From the NCBI GenBank assembly GCA_002284615.2, contig MU070253.1:35405-51906 (forward strand): a stretch of DNA of 16,502 nucleotides, in the 5' to 3' direction. Positions within the stretch are counted from its first letter, which is position 1. Each line of letters opens with the position of its first letter. The stretch is from Dunaliella salina. Taxonomy: Eukaryota > Chlorophyta > Chlorophyceae > Chlamydomonadales > Dunaliellaceae. The translations under genes and the position numbers were made by a program. Below the pieces are notes generated by a model, which was given only the letters and a program-made list of their open reading frames with translations, was not told the DNA's origin and made no database searches. This document shows positions 1 to 6,861 of this stretch, one piece after another.

Positions 1-100
1 GTGCGGGTGTGGGTGTGCTTTATGTGTTGTGCACGTGTGTGCTTATGCACAAGTTGTGTGAGGGGGGGGAGGTATATCCCCTCCCACACACACACATGCC
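1..100. repeat. GT/CA-rich low-complexity tract in ispG intron 4
   Basis: The plus strand is an irregular run of gtg, tgtg and gggtgt words, with a G8 stretch and a short (ca)n block at the end. It lies past the donor of the fourth ispG exon, so it is intronic. There is no exact repeat unit. The open frames across it are composition artefacts. Confidence 0.6.
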
Positions 101-161
101 CATGTGGACATGTACCGCTGCCTTCTTGTTTGCAATTGCTGCATTCATCTCTGGTGCTCAC

Positions 162-882
162 CCATCCTGGAACAGGCGCTCGCGGATCGCCTTGCAAGCC
201 AGGGCCTCTTTCCTGCCTTGAACGGTAATGCGCACCAGGTCTGCTCCAGCATCAGCACATTTTTTGACCTGCAAACAAAGTGGACAAGGGCTTGCTGATC
301 CATGAACGCCACCCAGGTAGCTTCAGCAACACGTAAGACACCTGCTTCCTGCATCTCGAAAGCGAGTAATACCTGCGCCACAGTGGCCTCAACGTCCTTC
401 GTGTCCGTGGTTGTCATGGTTTGCAGGGCCACGCGATGGTTGCTACCGATGGGAACCTTGCCGGCCTGCATGTGCGGGTGAGTGCGAGTGTGTGGGCGTG
501 AGTGCTTGTGAGTGCCAGGATGGAGTGAGTACACGCAAGCCAACAACTTGTTCCTGGATGCCAGCTTCCACTCACCATCACCGTCCGAGTGGGGCGCCGC
601 TTGGTAGCGTGCACGCCCTCACAGTACTTGGCGTCCAGGTCGATGGGGGGAGGGGCCACAGCTTGCTCGGCATTGACCTACGCGCGCACACAGTTGCAGA
701 GCTCCCTTCCTTCTTATCTGCGCGCTGATGCAATCACAGAAATGCAGGATGAGCGCAAGGACTGCCAGCCACTCCACCTTGAGCGTGCTCCTGCGCCCAG
801 GCCGCTGCGCCACGGCAGGGCGCTTGATTGGTGAGAATTGCATTTGCATCCCTGCAGGGAGCCTCATGTTAAGCGCCTGCAT
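162..882 (-). CDS. ispG: 4-hydroxy-3-methylbut-2-enyl diphosphate synthase (HDS/IspG), first four exons, gene runs off the left edge
   Basis: IspG is the iron-sulfur enzyme of the plastid MEP pathway that converts MEcPP to HMBPP. Four minus-strand exons join in phase: 778-882 (transit-like leader, 35 codons), 576-677, 373-465 and 162-268. Introns start gtggag, gtgagt, gtatta and gtgagc, and the three acceptors in the window end tag, cag and cag. The joined product shows family landmarks in order: KYCEGVHATKRRPTRTVM, then IGSNHRVALQTMTTTDTKDV, then ADAGADLVRITVQGRKEA, which covers the start of the N-terminal TIM barrel. The leader (MQALNMRLPAG...) is rich in Arg, Ser, Ala and Pro and poor in acids, as expected for a chloroplast transit peptide. 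The start at 882 is chosen because it gives a compact leader; an in-frame Met at 963 is the alternative. The last exon ends in phase 2, so the gene continues beyond base 1. The substrate and [4Fe-4S] residues lie outside the window. Confidence 0.9.
470..545. repeat. GT-rich low-complexity tract in ispG intron 2
   Basis: The tract is an imperfect gtgagtg / gtgtg pattern between ispG exons 2 and 3. Read on the gene strand it is CA-rich and ends in the acatgcag acceptor. It has the same character as the tract at the left edge. Confidence 0.55.
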
Positions 883-991
883 CTGGAATGTCTTATTAGA
901 TTTAAAATAAGTATGTACGTCGCCGTGGACGATCAGGGATGAAATGCCCCGGCTGACTGGCAATTTCGCGTCTATGGCAACTCAGGAGGAC

Positions 992-1019
992 AACAATCGT
1001 ACTTTTTAATACGATTGTT
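992..1019. other. Perfect 10-bp inverted repeat, 8-nt loop, upstream of ispG
   Basis: The arms aacaatcgta (992-1001) and tacgattgtt (1010-1019) are exact reverse complements around ctttttaa. It lies about 110 bp upstream of the proposed ispG start, where the promoter or 5' UTR would be. Function is unknown; it could be a chance hairpin or a small element remnant. Confidence 0.4.
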
Positions 1020-1440
1020 AATTTAATGAAGTAACGAAATGGGTGGTGCCGTTGAGGACGATCTAAGCTAAGTTTCGGAAGGCTGTACCTCTCGCACCGT
1101 GCGCGTGAATAATACTGGGAAGACTAATTGATAAGGTATTGAGGCCTTTAATCATGTACAGATGGAGGAGGATGCGAAGGAGTCGAAGGATTAGAAACCC
1201 ACCTGGACTTGATGTGCGATGCAACCTCTTCTGTAGCAGCTTTCTACATAAAGGCCTTTACTAGTTTAGCCTCAAAGGCAAAAAGTAAGAATTCTAAAGA
1301 ACTGACCCATTGTCTGTGCCCGGCAAAGTTGCAGCTGCATTAGCAAGTCCATTTGATCAGAGGGACCAAAAAAACGCAAACCTTGCTTTGATTTCAGACA
1401 GCCCTGGCACCTGAGGACTTTGCACAATAAAACAATGAGG
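1020..1440. other. Non-coding stretch, nothing recognised
   Basis: Stops are frequent in all frames and I see no RNA gene or repeat. It is presumably the intergenic region between the ispG 5' side and the possible gene end at 1506-1724. Confidence 0.5.
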
Positions 1441-1450
1441 CATCAGAAGG

Positions 1451-1456
1451 TTTATT
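1451..1456 (-). promoter_or_regulatory. AATAAA hexamer, possible poly(A) signal
   Basis: On the minus strand AATAAA occurs about 50 nt past the TAG of the candidate terminal exon at 1506-1604. Green algae often use TGTAA rather than AATAAA, so this is weak support for a transcript end. Confidence 0.25.
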
Positions 1457-1505
1457 AAAGACAGACTAAAGCTTTAAATCATAACAAAAAGTAAGTTGCA
1501 GAAAT

Positions 1506-1724
1506 CTAGTGCCAACCACCACCAGGCACCCTGAAGCCACGATGAAGATTAGCCAATGCCAGGGCATTAAGTGATGATGGCTTTGTCTCCCAGTTGGTAA
1601 GCAGCTGGTTCATGCAACACGCTTGTATGCAGCACAAGTGCGCTCACCAGATGTAAGACGAGAGCACACAGTTGAGGTCTGGTTTGGCCTGCGTCAACAT
1701 GTTGCTGACGTCAAAGATACATAC
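1506..1724 (-). CDS. Possible last two exons of an unidentified host gene
   Basis: On the minus strand a strong acceptor (tttttctttcag) precedes an open block at 1648-1724 coding VCIFDVSNMLTQAKPDLNCV and six more residues, followed by the good donor gtgagc. A second block at 1506-1604 (starting LLTNWETKPSSLNALALANL and ending RVPGGGWH, then TAG) looks like a protein C-terminus and has AATAAA about 50 nt beyond it. The problem is phase: joining the obvious donor to the acceptor at 1605-1607 gives a 43-nt intron and the wrong frame for the second block. Joining at gtgctc inside the first block (after ...DLNC) keeps frame but is a poor donor. I do not recognise the protein. It may be a real gene end, a decayed one, or chance. 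Confidence 0.3.
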
Positions 1725-1727
1725 CTG

Positions 1728-2046
1728 AAAGAAAAATAATAGTTGGCAATAACCAGCCAGGTTGATATTCGTTGCATACGCGCGCCTGTTTCAGAGCAGT
1801 GGTAAAGCAGGAATTATAGATCAGGGGGGTGCAGACCCTGCTTTCCCTAGGTCCTTAGGTCCTTGGGGCCCTACATGTTAAATTATCTTGAAAAGACGTT
1901 CAGTTAGCAAATGTACTGAGTAAATGGAAATGATGAAAGTAGATCAAGACGGTAGTGAAAATTGATCGATGAAAATAACCCATGCGCACAGCCGGAAGTC
2001 ATCGCTTTCTCATGCTGCTCTGATCCTGCCTTGTAATAGGTTCCTG
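1728..2046. other. Non-coding stretch, nothing recognised
   Basis: AT-rich, with stops in all frames. The only local structure is a short tandem ggtcctta/ggtcctt near 1849-1866. No RNA gene or open frame is supported. Confidence 0.45.
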
Positions 2047-2049
2047 TAA

Positions 2050-2297
2050 GGCCCCGGTTACGCTAGCCCAAGGGGTTCGATAGGGTTCAACTGGGGAATA
2101 TTTCTGATTTGATTGCGTCTTACCGCTCCAGGCTAAACCTCTCTAAAAAAAAACTCTCTAAACCTCTAAACTTCTGGAGATTTGGGGAGAAATCAAAATT
2201 TGAGTTTCCCAATAGGAGAAGGGGGGGGGGGGGGGGGGGGCATTGGAAATTCAAAAACCAAACCTAGACCCCTTTTTGTCCTGGTGTGACCGGGGCC
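2050..2297. mobile_element. MITE, 248 bp, PIF/Harbinger-like termini
   Basis: The left end ggccccggttacgctag and the reverse complement of the right end (ggccccggtcacaccag) match at 14 of 17 positions. Weaker inverted similarity continues inward, with aagggg and a following GT-rich stretch on both sides. The flanks are TAA (2047-2049) and TGA (2298-2300), one mismatch from the 3-bp TWA duplications typical of PIF/Harbinger elements. The interior has no coding capacity and carries a taaac/ctctaaa-rich block and a G20 run. The element is seen directly as an inverted repeat; the superfamily assignment is inferred from the termini and flanks only. Confidence 0.6.
2221..2240. repeat. G20 homopolymer inside the MITE
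   Basis: Twenty consecutive G on the plus strand, following aggagaa. The length is likely variable between individuals and hard to sequence accurately. Confidence 0.9.
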
Positions 2298-2300
2298 TGA

Positions 2301-2534
2301 TGGACAGGCAGCCTTGAACTTTTTAAGCTAAACATTTGCATGTCTGGATGTATGGCAGATAATCCACTAGGTCCTCGTTATTCGGGGTGTTCGTAAGGGG
2401 AAAGTTGAAGTCTCCCCCGGACAGCAACCAGTGTGCATAAAATAAAGTAAAAGTCTATGCTGGACATCATCCAGCGTGCATTAAGGAAAGGGCCAGCACT
2501 CAGCGCTGTCACTGACCGTGAGCCTCACCAACAT
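2301..2534. other. Non-coding, possible 3' UTR of the adjacent LINE fragment
   Basis: No open frame. There is a small hairpin, gctgga-catca-tccagc, at 2459-2475. Because the minus-strand LINE fragment ends its coding part at 2535, some of this stretch is probably its 3' UTR; the outer border cannot be placed. Confidence 0.35.
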
Positions 2535-2829
2535 CTAAACAAAGAGCTGGGAAACTAACCAGTGGGGATCCAGAGGGTTGTCAGCCATCCGTCCAGGAGT
2601 GCGCCTCGTTCTCTTGTAACCAGCCCGTCCGATAGCCGCCAACCCCAATTCTGTGTTGTTTGAATTGCTGAAACGGATGGCATGCTTGGTGTTGTCAATT
2701 TCTGTTAGGGATTTAACAGCATGTAAGTGGAGTTTGGTTGCAGTTTTTTGGGCCTTTTTTTGTTAAGCCTAGGCTGCAAAGGGGATCGATTGTGTAAGGA
2801 TTGTAGATAGTTCCAGCAACTCCAACAAA
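2535..2829 (-). pseudogene. 3'-terminal LINE fragment: C-terminus of a restriction-like endonuclease ORF, frameshifted
   Basis: On the minus strand the reading starts VGVAGTIYNPYTIDPLCSLG, matching the LLGVGGTIYAEHTLKQFKEL segment of copy 2 and showing the same family. At about 2755, in an A7 run followed by ggccc, the frame must change to continue as AQKTATKLHLHAVKSLTEID, which matches the copy 2 segment NLAQQLHAHSVQHAHRLVSS. It then runs through an Arg-rich tail to ...MADNPLDPHW and a TAG at 2535-2537. The tail resembles NPPDPH in copy 1. The sequence differs clearly from copies 1 and 2, so it is a separate subfamily. It either is a severely 5'-truncated insertion or was interrupted by copy 1. 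Confidence 0.7.
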
Positions 2830-3033
2830 GAAAAGAAAAGAATACATAGGCAGAGAAACTCTCACTACATTAATTAAGGAAAAGAGGCACATTGACTCAA
2901 AAAAGAGCCGTGACCCCCCTCCACCACAAGGTATGAGAAAGAGAAAGCTAATGAGGATCTGGAGGGTTACTAGAAGCACCTGGCTCTAGAGCCTGGCTGT
3001 GGGAAGTATTCTTGTTTTCAATAGCGCGGCGTG
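2829..3033 (-). repeat. 3' tail repeat, copy A
   Basis: This direct repeat pairs with 4398-4607. Both include cctccaccacaaggtatga, agaagcacctggctct and caatagcgcggcgtg, in the same order and spacing; by eye roughly four of five positions agree. Read on the element strand it is the last codons, the 3' UTR and a terminal ttcttttcttttc run. It defines the 3' end of this LINE subfamily. Confidence 0.85.
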
Positions 3034-3659
3034 TCTCTGTCTCCAATGAGGAAAGTGTGGAGAGTAACTCTGGTATTGCGGTGTGAACCTCGGAGGGTTT
3101 TGGTACGAAAGCGCTGAATAGTGTTCTTGTGTTGGATTTGTGCAGTGTTGAGAGCTGGTTCAGGATTGGTGTCTGAGCAGAATGAGGGACCTTTCTCTCT
3201 GGGGTTCATGTTCTTTGGATGGTTGGTGAAGTCTCTGCCTTCCAGGGGTAATACAATGGTGCCATCAGGGCGACTGGAATATGCGTTTGGTGGCTGCCTA
3301 AATGGCAAAACCCAATTTGGAATGCTTCTCTGGACATGTTCCGAAAATTCCATATCCAGTGAGCGTAGCCTATCCGCATTGCATGCATCAAATGAGACAA
3401 TGAAGGGTCCAGCGTCACCTCTCCTGAGTGCTTCACCGCAGATGCTGAGTGCTTGGTGATGACGATTTGCATTCATTCTATTGATTTGTGGGTAGGTGCA
3501 TCGGAGTAGAGTATGGGACATGTTATCAGGGGCACCACAAAGGGGGTAGAGAACAGGTCCAGGGTGGTTATTGAATTGCGCGGTATGCCTGCTGTCGTAG
3601 AGTGTGTCTGTTTGATACTTTACAACGTTTGTCTGCTCTTTAAGAGTGACAGCTCTCAT
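3018..3659 (-). pseudogene. Copy 1 zinc knuckle and restriction-like endonuclease, internally deleted
   Basis: A 213-codon open frame. Residues 38-54 (YPLCGAPDNMSHTLLRC) fit a C-x2-C-x7-H-x4-C knuckle with the first Cys replaced by Tyr. Residues 129-137 (SRPDGTIVL) match the PD motif of restriction-like endonucleases (SRADAVLI in copy 2). Residues 161-177 (CSDTNPEPALNTAQIQH) align with CEDTRPEHQLNAAKQQH of copy 2, but the E-x-K just before it, clear in copy 2, is not preserved here. After VTLHTFLIG the sequence jumps to the RRAIE-like end, so about 45 residues present in copy 2 are missing. An active enzyme is very unlikely. Confidence 0.65.
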
Positions 3660-3929
3660 TTGTCAGAAAGTGTTGCTGGTCTTTGAGGTAACTGTGGGTT
3701 GGTGATGTGTTGGTCTCTGCAAGCTTTGCCGATTTGACAACGCTGACATTTGATGTCCCTAACTTGTGCTTGTCATGCATGGCTTCTTTTAATTTGTCTC
3801 GGAGGCTTGGAAGGATCCAAGCTCTGTGTGGGAGCCAGATGTCGGAATAGGCTTAGCAAGTCAGTAAAGATGAAAAAAGGGATTTTCTGCCTAGTTGAGT
3901 GAAACGTCAACTTGGTGAGGTGATGTTGC
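3660..3929 (-). pseudogene. Copy 1 connector between RNase H and endonuclease, degenerate
   Basis: A 67-codon frame covers most of it (including QQHHLTKLTFHSTRQKIPFF) and stops near 3773. The connector in copy 2 has intact coding over the same interval. No motif is recognised. Confidence 0.4.
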
Positions 3930-4392
3930 TGCGTGAAAAGCAAGTGCGTCAGCACCTTCATTGCCAAGGATGCCACAGTATGATTTGACTTTGCACAGGA
4001 GTTTCTGACAGATTAATAAGGTTTATGATGTCGAGAAGGATTTGCGCATGTAGGTAGGTGGACATGCTCATGGGCTTAAGGATCTGGTTTCTGATCTGGT
4101 TTATTTCTGAAGAGCTGTCAGTTGCGATGGGAGTGTGCCCTAGCTGTGGGGCAACCAGAATTGCAGCCAGCTCTGATCTGTTAGTTGTGTATGTTGGGCC
4201 ATGACCCCTTGGATTTGTTGTGCAAGTGAGAGTGTGAGCGCAATTAATGCTTTCTGGGATAAAGAAAGATGCACCTGTTTGTTGCGTTTCTCCATTTGCG
4301 GAATTGATGACACTGCCATCTGTGTATGTCAAGTGTTGCTAGTCTGGGATTTTGGGTTGCAGAGGTTTAGTGTACAAGTGTATGCTAGGTGA
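3930..4392 (-). pseudogene. Copy 1 RNase H domain, frameshifted
   Basis: RNase H degrades the RNA strand of the RNA/DNA hybrid after reverse transcription. The 124-codon frame 3958-4332 opens with MTYTDGSVI (first catalytic Asp), then NRSELAAIL (catalytic Glu) and IATDSSSEI (third Asp). A frame change near 3985 is needed to reach KVKSYCGILGNEGADALAF, the last motif with its Asp. Upstream, codons continue to about 4390 through a TAG where the related plus-strand copy has an open codon, so the copy is 5'-truncated and dead. The four acidic positions are otherwise intact. Confidence 0.75.
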
Positions 4393-4397
4393 AAAGA

Positions 4398-4607
4398 AAA
4401 AGAAAAAAGAAAAACTACGTAGGCAGATAAACTCTCCCTGCATCAATTAAGGAAACGGAGACACATTGCCTCAAAAAAAAGCCGTGTGCCCCCTCCACCA
4501 CAAGGTATGAAAAAGAAAAAGTAATGTGGCTCTGGAAGGTTGCTAGAAGCACCTGGCTCTAAAACCTGGCTGTGGCAAGTACTCCTTAATTTCAATAGCG
4601 CGGCGTG
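4398..4607 (-). repeat. 3' tail repeat, copy B
   Basis: Partner of 2829-3033. On the element strand it ends in tttttcttttttctttttctttt, a longer version of the TTTTC-type terminus of copy A. The outer border, about 4393, directly touches the truncated 5' end of copy 1. Confidence 0.85.
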
Positions 4608-5235
4608 AGGAGACTAATCTGTGGGCATGTTGAACAGAATGGGCATGCAGTTGTTGAGCAAGATTTGTGGTACGCTGGTGATCCAATCCTAGTTCTTTGA
4701 ATTGCTTCAGGGTATGCTCAGCGTAAATAGTTCCACCTACACCCAGGAGAATAGGGTGAATTCTAACAGCTTTGGCGTTAATAAGTTTACAAAAGTCTGC
4801 ATGCTGCTGCTTTGCCGCGTTCAACTGATGCTCTGGCCTTGTGTCTTCACAGAACTTAATTTCTATTAAGTGCACATGGCGTTCATTCACATAAAGTTCA
4901 TGGTTTTGTCTCATGCGGCTAGTTTTGGTGGTCCTCCGTGTGGAGCTGCGCAAAGCATGATGGGAATGGGTAGGAGAAACACCGCTAGAAGTATGTTTGG
5001 CATGAAAAGGGGTGATCAAAACAGCATCTGCTCGACTGGAGTTGAGTCTTTTCCTCTCTGGAAGGTTACAAGGGAAGAAGTAAGCAGGTAAAGTTCTGTT
5101 TGAGGCATGTGTAGGGAGCTGGAGCTTGTGTTGAGCAAGCTTAACATCACTCCCTATGTGTTTACTAGGCCTGCCTCTATAGGGCATTTGCTGAGGGCTT
5201 TTGTAATCATTCTGCCTGCAATTTTTGGCGTCCAC
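4543..5235 (-). CDS. Copy 2 restriction-like endonuclease (PD-(D/E)XK), near intact fragment
   Basis: A 230-codon frame. Asp70 in SSRADAVLITPF stands at the PD position (Ala for Pro). Glu125 and Lys127 in VHLIEIKFCEDT form the E-x-K, followed by QLNAAKQQH helix residues and ILLGVGGTIY. This order matches the PD-(D/E)XK fold used by early-branching LINEs for target-site nicking, and by Dualen in addition to an AP-type endonuclease. The stop at 4543 follows an Arg/Phe-rich tail that may be read in a shifted frame, since copy 1 reads SSNPPDPH here. It overlaps the preceding frame by about 30 bases with a frame change, so it would have been part of one long ORF2. The family assignment is from motif order, not from a search. 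Confidence 0.7.
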   Translation of the reverse strand: MDAKNCRQNDYKSPQQMPYRGRPSKHIGSDVKLAQHKLQLPTHASNRTLPAYFFPCNLPERKRLNSSRADAVLITPFHAKHTSSGVSPTHSHHALRSSTRRTTKTSRMRQNHELYVNERHVHLIEIKFCEDTRPEHQLNAAKQQHADFCKLINAKAVRIHPILLGVGGTIYAEHTLKQFKELGLDHQRTTNLAQQLHAHSVQHAHRLVSSRRAIEIKEYLPQPGFRARCF

Positions 5236-5848
5236 TTTTCAAATTGGAGATAAAATGGTTTTGGCAGTCACTGACGGTCTGAGAGCATGTGTAGCACGCT
5301 GTCCCAATGATGGCAACCGGTGGGGGGAAAGATGGATCAGTTGCCCTTTGAAAAAGGACCACATGTTTTTGGTTGTAGAGGGAGCCTGTGCGGTACTGCA
5401 GGATGGTACGCTTCATGGGTACAGAAATGTTGGGCATATTTCTGAAGGCATTGCTGATTCGTTTATCTACTTGCGGTAATGAATTTTGATAGTAAGAGTA
5501 GTAGCCTCTTTTGGCATTGGCATGTCCAAGCTTGTGTTCAGAGTGCATATGGGATTTGAGGGCATCTTGAAGATTGGGGAAATAGGTGAGCTTGTGGGCG
5601 GGTGGTGGACCCGCAGATGTGCCTGCAGCATGCACTCTTTCTTCCTTGGCTAACCAGAAAATGTTTGTAAATGGATTTCCACCAGGACCTGCAGCAGGGA
5701 TCTCGGTGTCTGCCACACAATTCTGGGCTTGCTTTGCCTGATGTTTTGCAATAGCATCTGCACATTTATTTCCAGCGATGCCAGCATGAGACTTCACCTT
5801 GTAAATTCGAATTTTGGTATGGAAGTCTCTAATGAGAGTTGAGGCCAT
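5207..5848 (-). pseudogene. Copy 2 C-terminal RNase H and zinc-knuckle segment of ORF2
   Basis: The 213-codon frame starts MASTLIRDFHTKIRIYKVKS and continues AGIAGNKCADAIAKHQ, the last RNase H motif with its Asp. A long linker follows with PNLQDALKSHMHSEH and SVPMKRTILQYRTGSLYNQK, a segment that in LINEs leads into the zinc knuckle. CYTC with a downstream His at about residue 193 is knuckle-like, but the final Cys is missing and the frame ends soon after at LKSGRQKLQAE, suggesting a small deletion before the endonuclease frame. Confidence 0.65.
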
Positions 5849-6145
5849 TTTAAGGACATTTCCTTGGATTGGACATGTCTCAGATGTTTCTCAGGGTAAA
5901 GAGGTTGTTTACATATTTGCTCGAGAGAGGTGAGGCTGTCTGACGCAATTTCTGCATGTTTGGTAATGATAGCAGCAGCAATTGCTGGCATTTGATGGTT
6001 TTAGTATTCCCAGCACCGTTTGGTTCTACAAGGTTCTTGCTGTCAGTGGACGGGCAGTAGACGCCTGCTCCAATTCCTTGCTTACCATTATGGACATTAT
6101 GGACATCTGTGTATGCCCATATCCTCCAACCAGCAACATTGAGAG
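5849..6145 (-). pseudogene. Copy 2 RNase H, N-terminal part, split over two frames
   Basis: The minus strand reads GWRIWAYTDVHNVHNGKQGI in one frame (first catalytic Asp in YTD), then must change frame to reach AAAIITKHAEIASDSLTSLE (third Asp in ASDS). Between them the expected RAEL motif with the catalytic Glu is replaced by a short anomalous stretch reading HQMPAIAA, so the Glu is lost, probably by a small deletion. Another frame change leads into the final motif in the next feature. Confidence 0.65.
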
Positions 6146-6565
6146 TTAGGATAGCACTGGATTGGCTGGGCACCAAGTCTGTATCTTGCAGCTCATAGTA
6201 GCAAAGTTGCCTGGAGCTGGTGTTATTTTCTCGTGTATGCCAGCAAGCTTGGCCCCAAAAAAATCCCTGTAGAGGATTTGGAAGCGGTTCGGGGACATCA
6301 TACCGACACGCTTGCCTTGTGTATTGTATATGCAAGCCATGTGCGCCGTGTATATTTCTGGGAGAATGAGGGGGGAAGGAGTAGGAGGGGAATGGCCGTG
6401 GGATCCTGTGTCTGATGATGCTGGATGAGGGGTTTGCTGATCCGTGTATTCCACGAGGTCAACCTCGCGCAGCCAATATTCGCATGAGCCTGTAGGTTTT
6501 ATGTCTGATTGTGGATTAGTGGGGTTTGTATCAAATGTGCTTGTATTGTGCAATTCTGTGTCCAT
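6146..6565 (-). pseudogene. Copy 2 linker block related to the plus-strand LINE
   Basis: A 139-codon frame. TNPTNPQSDIKPTGSCEYWL aligns with QPTNPQRDIMPTWQCEIIIR in the plus-strand element, and HMACIYNTQGKRVGMMSPNR aligns with VFNANGKCMCMLTIERL. After KITPAPGNFATM the similarity stops and RNase H follows almost at once, whereas the plus-strand element has about 270 further residues there. No enzymatic motif is recognised in the block itself. Confidence 0.6.
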
Positions 6566-6845
6566 TTTCTGCTGCCATACATGGGTTTCATTAGGTTTTT
6601 CAAAGCCCTGTCTTTCAAGATTTGAGAGAGCAGAATCTGCTGTGGGTGCAGAGAGGTTGGGCTCGCCCTTTTGTGCTTCGAACTAAAGCAAACACTCTTT
6701 AAATTTGGGCCATGTCTCCTGTAGATCTTCTGACTCCCAGGAGGGTTTCCATGTGACCCTCCTGAGTTATTGTTTAGTCTGCCGCTCTCTTTCAATTTTT
6801 GGGGCATCATTGGCAGGCTTGCACAGGCGGGAACACTGAGGAGGC
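6566..6845 (-). pseudogene. Copy 2 5' end: PHD remnant and acidic linker with stops
   Basis: The minus strand near 6842-6815 reads PACASLPNDAPKIERE, matching CPACASLSDSQKAERI at the end of the PHD finger of the plus-strand element. Then comes VTWKPSWESEDLQETWPKFK against YVEWHPEWEAEEMLRIHPDL, with in-frame stops at two places. The sequence upstream of the PAC codons is unrelated, which places the truncation point. Confidence 0.65.
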
Positions 6846-6861
6846 GCTGTCCCTGCAGCTT

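Larger units (their letters stand above)
2829..4392 (-). mobile_element. LINE copy 1 (Dualen/RandI-like), 5'-truncated, degenerate
   Basis: A minus-strand LINE 3' half. From its 5' side (high coordinates) it holds RNase H (about 4392-3930), a frameshifted connector, a zinc-knuckle-like motif, a damaged PD-(D/E)XK endonuclease (3659-3018) and a 3' tail ending in TTTTC-type repeats at 2829. The 5' break falls just upstream of the first RNase H motif and abuts the 3' tail of copy 2. No convincing target-site duplication is visible at either end. The plus strand is G/T-rich throughout, as expected for the antisense of a C/A-rich element. Confidence 0.75.
4393..6845 (-). mobile_element. LINE copy 2 (Dualen/RandI-like), 5'-truncated in the PHD finger
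   Basis: A minus-strand LINE 3' part longer than copy 1. Reading 5' to 3' it has the last Cys pair region of a PHD finger (about 6842-6800), an acidic/aromatic linker, a block related to the plus-strand element, RNase H, a zinc-knuckle-like segment, an almost intact PD-(D/E)XK endonuclease, and the 3' tail. The 5' border falls near 6845, where minus-strand similarity stops at PACASLP. It lacks the methyltransferase-like domain seen in the plus-strand element. No clear target-site duplication is visible. Confidence 0.78.

Noticed and set aside
1..100. Telomere-like or subtelomeric GT repeat
   Set aside because: No regular unit such as TTTAGGG or TTTTAGGG, and it falls inside an ispG intron.
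1426..1432. Plus-strand AATAAA as a transcript end
   Set aside because: No plus-strand coding sequence upstream supports it.
883..2534. tRNA, rRNA or snRNA genes in the non-coding host stretch
   Set aside because: No cloverleaf A/B-box combination or conserved RNA core could be found by eye.
2830..2979. Start of a minus-strand 88-codon frame as a small membrane protein (hydrophobic FLFLIPCGGGG)
   Set aside because: It lies in the 3' tail repeat of LINE copy 1 and recurs in copy 2. The hydrophobicity comes from the T-rich UTR.
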